Below, one piece after another: positions 1 to 4,345 of a stretch of 5,663 nucleotides of DNA. Position numbers and translations under genes: made by a program. Source of the DNA: Oscillospiraceae bacterium (lineage in GTDB: Bacteria > Bacillota_A > Clostridia > Oscillospirales > CAG-272); assembly GCA_015064195.1 (NCBI GenBank), contig SVSO01000199.1, positions 1-5,663 of the forward strand, written 5' to 3'. Numbering within the stretch: the stretch's first letter is position 1; each line of letters begins with the position of its first letter. The notes beneath the pieces were generated by a model. That model made no database searches and was not told the origin of the DNA. It worked only from the letters and a program-made list of their open reading frames with translations.

Positions 1-3
1 GTG

Positions 4-76
4 TCGGGGGCGGAAAACTTCGGCGTTTGAGATGGTTTCCGCCCCCGACCGGGGTCGCAGGGGCAGCGCCCCTGCG
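4..76. repeat. Cluster of three GC-rich inverted repeats (3' end of the isomerase gene)
   Basis: Three perfect inverted repeats lie end to end. The outer arms TCGGGGGCGGAAA (4-16) and TTTCCGCCCCCGA (36-48) pair over 13 bp around a 19-nt loop. CGACC (46-50) pairs with GGTCG (53-57). CGCAGGGGC (56-64) pairs with GCCCCTGCG (68-76) over 9 bp around AGC. The last hairpin starts one base past the minus-strand stop codon (78-80), so the cluster forms the isomerase mRNA 3' end. No clear U-tract follows on either strand, so it is not a textbook intrinsic terminator. It could work as an RNA-stabilising 3' structure, a weak terminator or a dispersed REP-like intergenic element. The pairing is certain; the role is inferred. 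Confidence 0.7.
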
Positions 77-77
77 C

Positions 78-1481
78 TTAGTTATACAGATCGTCGAACT
101 CAAGCTCGGGAATAAACTTGCAGAATTCCTTGATCGTATCCGCATAGCTTCCCTGGATCTCGGCCATATGATGAATGTACGGGCCTTCGATGACCTTGCG
201 CTCCACCTTGGGGAGGTTGACGAAATCCGCCCACATATACGTGCCGAAGGTGTGCGGACCTTCTGTTGTTTTGAAGTTGCCGCCGAGGAAGGTATACTTG
301 CCGCCCTGCCCCTGGAAGCGTGCGATCGTCCAGTCGCCGTCTGCCAGACGGAAGCAGGGCTTGGTGTTGTACAGGTACGCGTTGCAGCCTTCCTTCTTGA
401 GGGAATACGGGAACGGGCCGCAGTGCCACAGCAGCTCGGAGTTATCATTCTCGGGATTGCGGCAGGTGAATTCGCCGAATGCGGGCAGCTTCTTGCCGCG
501 GCCTGCCGCATACAGCATAGCCATGGAGACCGCGCCGCAGACGTCGGATTCGCAGGTGATGAGGTAGCCCATATCGTTAAGCAGGGTCATGGCGAGGCAG
601 GGAGCAACGCCGAAGCCGGGGTTCATTGCCGTCCAGCACTCGGTGGAGATGATGGCGCAGTCGTTCTCCTCGTACAGTTCCTTATAGAAGGGCACGAAGG
701 TCATGAGCTTGATGAGCGTCTCGTCATCCACGGAGGAGCAGTCGATCTTCTTTTTGGTATCCTCAGCGAGAGCGACCAGCTCGTCTTTTCTCTCAGCATA
801 AATTTTGTTCAGCTTGTTCAGAGCTTCCGCCATGTTAATGGGCGTTACGTCGATGCCGAACTTTTCCATCAGCTCCATCTCGTTGAACATGACGCTCTTG
901 AAGGGCTTGACGCGGGTGCCGACCTGCACGATGCGCATACCCTTGAAGTTTTTGACCATGGAAACCACGGACAGGAACTGATTCATGCCGTCGGTAAAGG
1001 GCTTATCCTCCACATTGCAGTTTTCGATGTAGGAGAAGGGCACGTGAGAACGGTGCATTGCCTCGGAGATGGCGAACAGGCCGCACTGTGCATCGGTGTA
1101 GCGCATACCGTCGGGGGTGAGGCGGGTATCCCGGGGGCCCCACAGCAGCACCGGCACGCCCATGGCCCGTGCAACTCTCGCCGCCGCATCCTCGTTGCCG
1201 AAGTTGCAGTTGATGATCATGATCGCGTCAACCTTCTCGGCCTTGAGGTAATCCACGACCTTGTTCACGTCGCCGTTTTCATGGAGCAGGCCCTCATCGT
1301 TGAGCCATTCCAGATCGGTGAAGGTGGTATTTTCGTCGGAGAAATTTTCCTTAATATAAGAGATAATGTGATCCTTGTTTTCCTGTGCATAGAGGGGCTG
1401 GAAAATACCCTTTCTGGTAGCCGCATCCGCCAGCCAGCGGCGTTCCGGCACAAGTCCGATCTTCAGCTTGAAATTCATCAT
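78..1481 (-). CDS. L-fucose/L-arabinose isomerase family protein
   Basis: The 467-residue cytosolic protein resembles the aldose-ketose isomerase superfamily of FucI and AraA, which use a divalent metal (usually Mn2+) to interconvert aldoses and ketoses. An N-terminal Rossmann-like region (about 1-175) contains DAIMIINCNFGNED (85-98) and PVLLWGPRD (110-118). A second alpha/beta region has VGTRVKPFKSVMFNEMEL (187-204). The C-terminal part holds candidate metal or catalytic residues: E281 (STECWTAM), E311/D313 (CESDVCGA), H353 (LWHCGPFP) and H437-H438 (YIHHMAEIQG). This placement follows the AraA/FucI pattern but is by eye. The length is near AraA (about 500) and shorter than E. coli FucI (about 590). 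The first of two tandem ATGs is chosen because AAAGGA (1491-1496) lies 9 nt upstream. The gene is divergent from an RpiR regulator. The substrate is unknown, and related proteins are often annotated only to family level. Confidence 0.85.
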   Translation of the reverse strand: MMNFKLKIGLVPERRWLADAATRKGIFQPLYAQENKDHIISYIKENFSDENTTFTDLEWLNDEGLLHENGDVNKVVDYLKAEKVDAIMIINCNFGNEDAAARVARAMGVPVLLWGPRDTRLTPDGMRYTDAQCGLFAISEAMHRSHVPFSYIENCNVEDKPFTDGMNQFLSVVSMVKNFKGMRIVQVGTRVKPFKSVMFNEMELMEKFGIDVTPINMAEALNKLNKIYAERKDELVALAEDTKKKIDCSSVDDETLIKLMTFVPFYKELYEENDCAIISTECWTAMNPGFGVAPCLAMTLLNDMGYLITCESDVCGAVSMAMLYAAGRGKKLPAFGEFTCRNPENDNSELLWHCGPFPYSLKKEGCNAYLYNTKPCFRLADGDWTIARFQGQGGKYTFLGGNFKTTEGPHTFGTYMWADFVNLPKVERKVIEGPYIHHMAEIQGSYADTIKEFCKFIPELEFDDLYN

Positions 1482-1528
1482 GATGGTTCATCCTTTCATA
1501 TGGAAATTTTGAAGTTAATTTTCTTTTT

Positions 1529-1542
1529 TGAAAATCCTTTCA
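1529..1542. promoter_or_regulatory. TGAAA-N4-TTTCA dyad, candidate operator
   Basis: The 14-bp dyad TGAAA-ATCC-TTTCA lies in the predicted 5' leader of the isomerase transcript, just downstream of its -10 box (1549-1554). The 18-bp context matches 4243-4260 at 17 of 18 positions. Its place suits a repressor roadblock, and the adjacent RpiR protein is the obvious candidate. The dyad is seen directly; its function is inferred. Confidence 0.4.
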
Positions 1543-1548
1543 CAGACT

Positions 1549-1577
1549 ATTATAGCAAATTTCAAAAATATTTTCAA
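1549..1577 (-). promoter_or_regulatory. Sigma-A promoter of the isomerase gene with extended -10
   Basis: Read on the minus strand, TTGAAA (-35, 1572-1577) is followed by a 17-bp spacer and TATAAT (-10, 1549-1554). TGC directly before the -10 makes an extended -10. Transcription would start near 1542, giving a leader of about 60 nt. The -35 hexamer is itself the middle copy of a phased TTTCAA repeat. Confidence 0.8.
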
Positions 1578-1594
1578 GTAGTTTTTCAAAAAAA
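1559..1594. repeat. Three TTTCAA direct repeats at exact 12-bp spacing
   Basis: On the plus strand TTTCAA starts at 1560, 1572 and 1584, so three 12-bp units run ATTTCAAAAATA, TTTTCAAGTAGT and TTTTCAAAAAAA. The middle copy is the isomerase -35 element, the first lies in the promoter spacer and the third just upstream of -35. The tract is AT-rich, so chance or an intrinsically curved UP-like element is possible. A regulator array is the alternative. Confidence 0.45.
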
Positions 1595-1645
1595 GTGCCC
1601 CTCCGGCGCAATATTGTATAGATGCACAAAATCCGCCGTCCTCAC

Positions 1646-1674
1646 TTGACAGACGGCAAAAAATTGTATATAAT
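1646..1674 (+). promoter_or_regulatory. Consensus sigma-A promoter of the RpiR operon, with flanking dyad
   Basis: TTGACA (1646-1651), a 17-bp spacer and TATAAT (1669-1674) match the full consensus. Start is expected near 1681, about 29 nt before the regulator ATG. GCCGTC (1635-1640) and GACGGC (1652-1657) form a 6-bp inverted repeat separated by 11 bp that contains the -35 hexamer. That is a suitable place for an autoregulatory operator, but this is inference. Confidence 0.85.
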
Positions 1675-1709
1675 AATAAGTACGACATCAACAGAAATGG
1701 AGAAGCATA

Positions 1710-2546
1710 ATGGAACGCACCTCACTGCAGATCAAAATTTTATACAACGAAATGGGTCGGGCGGAGAAAAAGATCGCCGACTGGATCATCCAGAATCCCG
1801 GCAAGATCATCCCTCTCTCCATCAGCGAGCTGGCCGACGAATGCCAATGCAGCGAAGCGACCATTGTCCGCTTTGCCAGACGGCTGGGCTTTGAGGGCTA
1901 TCAGGCGCTGAAGATTTCCCTTGCCCGGGAGGACAATGCCCGGGATGTGAGCGAAAGCATCTCGCCGGATGACAACTCCTTTGAGATGTTCGAGAAGGTG
2001 TGCAACGACATCTACTGCTCGCTGGAGCGGACAAAAAAGGTGCTGAATCCCGAATCCCTGTCGGATGCGGCGGACAGGATCCTCGCCGCGGACAAGGTGA
2101 TCACCATGGGTCTCGGCAATTCCGCATCGGTGGCGGTGGACATGAGCCACAAATTCCTGCGCGCCGGCTGCAATGCGGTCGCCTACACGGACAATCATAT
2201 GCAGGCCATCGCCGCATCCCATCTGTCCGCGGGCGATGTTGCCATTGGCATCTCCCATTCCGGCTCATCCCGGGACATCGTGGACGCGCTGAGAATCGCC
2301 CGTGAGCGGGGAGCTGTCACCATCGCCATCACAAACTACGGCAAATCGCCCATCCTCAAGGTGAGCGACATCGTGCTGCAGACGGTTTCCGACGAGACGA
2401 AATATTCCATCCTCGCCCTCAACTCCCGCATCGCTCAGCTGGCCATCGTGGATTCCCTTTACTTTTATCTGGTATTCCGCAAAGGCGAGGCGGCCACATC
2501 CGCCATCGAATCCACGGAAAAAGCCCTGCTGAGCAAGAAATTCTGA
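1710..2546 (+). CDS. MurR/RpiR family transcriptional regulator
   Basis: The 278-residue DNA-binding regulator has the usual family length and order. The N-terminal RpiR-type helix-turn-helix domain (about 1-77) includes LSISELADECQCSEATIVRF (36-55) and ARRLGFEGYQALKISLA (56-72). A linker of about 45 residues leads to a SIS sugar-phosphate-binding domain (about 120-255), with the glycine/serine-rich strand ITMGLGNSASVAVDMSHKFL (131-150) and the phosphosugar loop GISHSGSSRDIVDAL (180-194). Regulators of this family sense phosphosugars and control nearby sugar genes; the ligand here cannot be read from sequence. The start is supported by GGAGAAG (1699-1705) and a perfect promoter at 1646-1674. 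It is divergent from the isomerase gene, its likely target, and shares an operon with the zinc-ribbon gene 10 bp downstream. Confidence 0.93.
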   Translation: MERTSLQIKILYNEMGRAEKKIADWIIQNPGKIIPLSISELADECQCSEATIVRFARRLGFEGYQALKISLAREDNARDVSESISPDDNSFEMFEKVCNDIYCSLERTKKVLNPESLSDAADRILAADKVITMGLGNSASVAVDMSHKFLRAGCNAVAYTDNHMQAIAASHLSAGDVAIGISHSGSSRDIVDALRIARERGAVTIAITNYGKSPILKVSDIVLQTVSDETKYSILALNSRIAQLAIVDSLYFYLVFRKGEAATSAIESTEKALLSKKF

Positions 2547-2556
2547 GGAGGCTGTC

Positions 2557-2853
2557 ATGAGAAAGCTCTGTCTGCGGTGTCACACGCCGCTCTCCCACAT
2601 CCGCACCACTTCCCTGCTGACGCGGGATGTGGATCCGCTGCTGCCCATCTCCTATGTGCACGAAAATCGGGTGGAATCCTTCGAGGTGGAGATCCACTGC
2701 TGTCCCGAATGCGGCCACATCGAGCTGTTCCGCCACGACACGGACGTTCCGCAAGGCGGCGGGATCGCGCAGGTGAGATGCCCCGCCTGCGGTCGTTCCC
2801 ACGACATGGATTATCCCAAATGCCCCTTCTGCAAGTATGATTACAATGCATAA
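2557..2853 (+). CDS. Small four-CxxC zinc-ribbon protein, function unknown
   Basis: This 98-residue cytosolic protein has four CxxC knuckles: CLRC (5-8), CPEC (49-52), CPAC (75-78) and CPFC (89-92), with an extra C48. The pairing suggests two zinc ribbons or rubredoxin-like knuckles, one built from the first two pairs and a compact one from the last two. No enzymatic domain, signal peptide or membrane segment is visible. The start is set by TGAGGAGG (2544-2551), a ribosome binding site that overlaps the stop codon of the upstream regulator, so the two are probably translationally coupled. A terminator follows five bases after the stop. Small zinc-ribbon proteins of this kind are common and mostly uncharacterised in clostridia. 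A nucleic-acid or protein-binding role is only a guess. Confidence 0.8.
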   Translation: MRKLCLRCHTPLSHIRTTSLLTRDVDPLLPISYVHENRVESFEVEIHCCPECGHIELFRHDTDVPQGGGIAQVRCPACGRSHDMDYPKCPFCKYDYNA

Positions 2854-2857
2854 ATGC

Positions 2858-2892
2858 TTCACCCGGCGGTATAACCGTCGGGTGAAATTTTT
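2858..2892 (+). terminator. Intrinsic terminator of the RpiR/zinc-ribbon operon
   Basis: TTCACCCGGCGG (2858-2869) pairs with CCGTCGGGTGAA (2875-2886) over 12 bp with one G-U wobble and a 5-nt TATAA loop. It is followed by TTTTT at 2888-2892. The T-tract runs into the stop codon of the convergent AraC gene (2891-2893), so the intergenic space is fully used. On the minus strand the hairpin lacks a good T-tract, so it may end AraC transcripts only weakly. Confidence 0.88.
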
Positions 2893-3679
2893 ATTGTCGA
2901 TACGCGGATTTTTTCTGCAGACAGCGATGGAGCGAGGAGCCGCTGTCAAAGCCCACCGCGTGGGCAGCCGCTTCATAGGTTGCACCGCCCTGCAGCAGCT
3001 GCCGCGCCTCATTGATCCGCAGTGCCACGATATACTGGTGGGGCGTGAGATGCATATATTCCCGGAACAGCCTTGTGTAATGATCCTTGCAGAGGAACAG
3101 CCGATCCGCCAGCTCCGCAACGCTCAGCGGTTCGTGATAATGGGCGTTGATGTACTCCACCGACTGCTGGATCTTCGGCGAATTGCGGTAGGAGATCCGG
3201 CACAGCTCGCTGACACGGATGAGCAGTGCGCCAAACAGCTCCCGCACCATCCGCTGTACCGGCCAGTCGCCCCCGTCATTGCGCAGAAACCACCAGACGG
3301 GATGATCGTCCGAATGCTCGCAGAACAGCGCGGCCAGCGTTTCAATGAGACCGTAAAGCGCCGTGCCGCGGCTGACGGCCAGCTCGTAGGGCTTATCGGA
3401 GACGATCAGCGGGGTGGTGATGAAGTCAAAAAACAGCAGGTTCATCCGCTCATCGCTCTCCTGCCGCACCACAAATTCCAGATTACACGGAAAGAGATAG
3501 AGATGCCCCGGCTTCAGCGGATACTCCCGGATGCCGTCTAAAAAAACAGCCTGAGAGGACATGACATAATACAGCCGCTGACGTTCAAACCGGTCAAAGC
3601 ACGGCCAGTACCGGCCCTTTCCGCAGCTTCCGTTCTCCGCGATCCCGCAGCTCAGGATCTTCGCTTCCGCATCGTACAT
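2891..3679 (-). CDS. AraC/XylS family transcriptional regulator
   Basis: The 262-residue regulator has an N-terminal cupin-like sensor region, with REYPLKPGHLYLFPCNLEFV (51-70) as the recognisable beta-turn segment, a helical linker (about 105-170) and an AraC-type DNA-binding domain. The first helix-turn-helix is LSVAELADRLFLCKDHYTRL (185-204) continuing FREYMHLTPHQYI (205-217). The second is YEAAAHAVGFDSGSSLHRCL (235-254). The C-terminus is short: QKKSAYRQ follows directly, where relatives usually carry a G-x-[ST]-P segment before the final YR. The frame is open upstream to an ATG at 3713-3715, but that start lacks a ribosome binding site, while the ATG at 3677-3679 has GGAG at ideal spacing (TTGGAGAAAACC), so I use the latter. 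Its targets are unknown. Sensors of this layout often bind sugars, but the ligand is not readable here. Confidence 0.88.
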   Translation of the reverse strand: MYDAEAKILSCGIAENGSCGKGRYWPCFDRFERQRLYYVMSSQAVFLDGIREYPLKPGHLYLFPCNLEFVVRQESDERMNLLFFDFITTPLIVSDKPYELAVSRGTALYGLIETLAALFCEHSDDHPVWWFLRNDGGDWPVQRMVRELFGALLIRVSELCRISYRNSPKIQQSVEYINAHYHEPLSVAELADRLFLCKDHYTRLFREYMHLTPHQYIVALRINEARQLLQGGATYEAAAHAVGFDSGSSLHRCLQKKSAYRQ

Positions 3680-3727
3680 GGTTTTCTCCAATCTCGCTTT
3701 TACACCGGATTCCATCGTTTTTTGCTA

Positions 3728-3756
3728 TAGACAAGACCGGTCAAAGTCGGTATAAT
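3728..3756 (+). promoter_or_regulatory. Sigma-A promoter of the lipoprotein remnant
   Basis: TAGACA (3728-3733), a 17-bp spacer and TATAAT (3751-3756) form a strong plus-strand promoter with start expected near 3763. The spacer holds the perfect 8-bp palindrome GACCGGTC (3735-3742). It faces the AraC promoter at 3777-3806. Confidence 0.7.
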
Positions 3757-3776
3757 AGTAGTATGAGCTCATTATT

Positions 3777-3806
3777 ATTATATCGCAAATCACCTGAATT
3801 TGTCAA
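3777..3806 (-). promoter_or_regulatory. Sigma-A promoter of the AraC regulator gene
   Basis: On the minus strand TTGACA (3801-3806), an 18-bp spacer and TATAAT (3777-3782) match both hexamers. Start is expected near 3770, leaving a leader of about 90 nt that runs through the opposing promoter. The perfect palindrome ATGAGCTCAT (3763-3772) covers both predicted start sites. Confidence 0.75.
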
Positions 3807-3983
3807 GTACCGGAAAGGAGATTTTTCATGAAGCGCAGTTTTTCCGTCATTTTATTAATCTCGCTTTTAGCATCCTGCGGCACGTCCGCTCCCGTGGATT
3901 CTGCCGACACGGACAAAAATTGTTCGGCAGCGCTCAGGCGGCCTTCAGCTACATTCTCGAATGCTGATTCTCAATCACCGGAT

Positions 3984-4031
3984 CCCACCAATACAAAAGG
4001 ACAGCTGTCGCTGTCCTTTTGTATTGGTGGG
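3984..4031. terminator. 22-bp perfect hairpin, bidirectional terminator overlapping the tRNA-Tyr 3' end
   Basis: Arms 3984-4005 and 4010-4031 are perfectly complementary over 22 bp around a 4-nt loop (TGTC). The core is AAAAGGACAGC against GCTGTCCTTTT, so on both strands a GC-rich stem is preceded by A's and followed by T's, the layout of a bidirectional intrinsic terminator. It would end the tRNA transcript on the minus strand and the lipoprotein-remnant transcript on the plus strand. The outer seven bases of the right arm (4025-4031) are the CCCACCA 3' end of tRNA-Tyr, so the hairpin and the mature tRNA share sequence. Confidence 0.85.
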
Positions 4032-4109
4032 AGCGGGTGGATTCGGACCACCGAAGTCACTGACAACAGATTTACAGTCTGCCCCCTTTGGCCGCTCGGG
4101 AACGCTCCC
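4025..4109 (-). tRNA. tRNA-Tyr (GUA)
   Basis: The 85-nt class II tRNA has acceptor arms GGGAGCG (4103-4109) and CGCTCCC (4029-4035) pairing perfectly, with A73 and an encoded CCA (4025-4027). The anticodon loop CTGTAAA (4071-4077) carries GUA (4073-4075). A short extra arm, GTC/GAC, fits bacterial tRNA-Tyr. The T-stem GGTGG/CCACC is perfect, but the T-loop reads TCCGAAT, which puts C at position 55 where U (pseudouridine) is nearly universal. It is cotranscribed with tRNA-Thr, 7 nt upstream in the transcript. Its 3' end forms part of the terminator hairpin. Confidence 0.95.
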
Positions 4110-4116
4110 ATATAAC

Positions 4117-4191
4117 TGGAGCTGGTGAACGGAGTCGAACCATCAACCTGCTGATTACAAATCAGCTGCTCTGCCATTGAGCCACACCAGC
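4117..4191 (-). tRNA. tRNA-Thr (UGU)
   Basis: The 75-nt tRNA has acceptor arms GCTGGTG (4185-4191) and CACCAGC (4121-4127), U73 and an encoded CCA (4117-4119). The anticodon stem GCTGA/TCAGC encloses the loop TTTGTAA (4155-4161) with anticodon UGU (4157-4159), which reads ACA threonine codons. The T-loop TTCGACT is canonical. It is the first gene of a two-tRNA operon with a perfect promoter about 20 nt upstream. Confidence 0.96.
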
Positions 4192-4209
4192 ATCGTTTCA
4201 ACAGATAAT

Positions 4210-4238
4210 ATTATATCACAACCAAACGCATTTGTCAA
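4210..4238 (-). promoter_or_regulatory. Consensus promoter of the tRNA-Thr/tRNA-Tyr operon
   Basis: On the minus strand TTGACA (4233-4238), a 17-bp spacer and TATAAT (4210-4215) match consensus exactly, as expected for a stable RNA gene. Start is expected near 4203, a dozen bases before mature tRNA-Thr. An A/T-rich tract upstream of the -35 (about 4243-4270) could act as an UP element. Confidence 0.9.
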
Positions 4239-4246
4239 GGGGTTTT

Positions 4247-4260
4247 TGAAAATTCTTTCA
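4247..4260. promoter_or_regulatory. TGAAA-N4-TTTCA dyad between divergent promoters
   Basis: TGAAA-ATTC-TTTCA repeats the dyad at 1529-1542; the surrounding 18 bp match at 17 positions. It lies upstream of both the tRNA -35 (4233-4238) and the PLP-enzyme -35 (4284-4289), so it could serve either as operator or activator site. AT-rich UP-like sequence arising by chance is a real alternative. Confidence 0.35.
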
Positions 4261-4283
4261 GATTTATTTCTTGACCGCACCTC

Positions 4284-4312
4284 TTGACTTCACACGGCGC
4301 TTGGAGTATAAT
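4284..4312 (+). promoter_or_regulatory. Sigma-A promoter of the cystathionine-lyase-like gene
   Basis: TTGACT (4284-4289), a 17-bp spacer and TATAAT (4307-4312) give a start near 4319 and a leader of only about 27 nt before the ATG at 4346. That leaves no room for a SAM or T-box riboswitch. CTTGAC occurs twice, at 4270-4275 and 4283-4288; only the second is correctly spaced for the -10. Confidence 0.85.
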
Positions 4313-4345
4313 ATTGTTACCATAATCTACACTGGAGGCTTCATC

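Larger units (their letters stand above)
3828..4115 (+). pseudogene. Truncated lipoprotein gene (signal peptide kept, body lost)
   Basis: The start is convincing: AAAGGAG (3814-3820) sits 7 nt before the ATG, with a promoter upstream. The first 17 residues form a lipoprotein signal peptide, MKRSFSVILLISLLASC, with basic n-region, hydrophobic core and lipobox LASC (C17 lipidated), followed by a low-complexity Ser/Asp-rich linker to about residue 30. After that the frame stops looking like protein: it enters the terminator hairpin at 3984 and then reads antisense through tRNA-Tyr until the stop at 4113-4115. Sliding one frame after the A-run at 3915-3919 gives a more protein-like tail, FGSAQAAFSYILEC, then TGA (3965-3967). 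This suggests a frameshift or internal deletion of a former secreted lipoprotein. A short expressed lipopeptide cannot be excluded. The original function is unrecognisable. Confidence 0.55.

Noticed and set aside
27..1649. 540-codon plus-strand open frame across the isomerase gene
   Set aside because: It is antisense to a clear isomerase, has no ribosome binding site, and ends inside the AT-rich promoter region; it is open only because of codon bias on the other strand.
2837..3541. 234-codon plus-strand frame over the AraC gene
   Set aside because: It starts inside the zinc-ribbon gene, passes through the terminator hairpin and is antisense to a clear AraC protein.
3680..3715. Upstream ATG (3713-3715) adding 12 residues to the AraC regulator
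   Set aside because: There is no ribosome binding site before it, while the internal ATG has GGAG at good spacing; the extra residues are not needed for the cupin region.
3984..4031. Attachment site of an integrated element at the tRNA-Tyr 3' end
   Set aside because: The repeated tRNA end is inverted, whereas attL/attR copies are direct repeats, and no integrase gene is in the window.
4271..4345. Upstream extension of the PLP-lyase frame by 25 codons
   Set aside because: It covers the -35 and -10 boxes and the ribosome binding site, so it cannot be translated from the predicted transcript.
4313..4345. Possible SAM, T-box or other riboswitch before the sulfur-metabolism gene
   Set aside because: The predicted leader is about 27 nt with no hairpin, too short for any known riboswitch.
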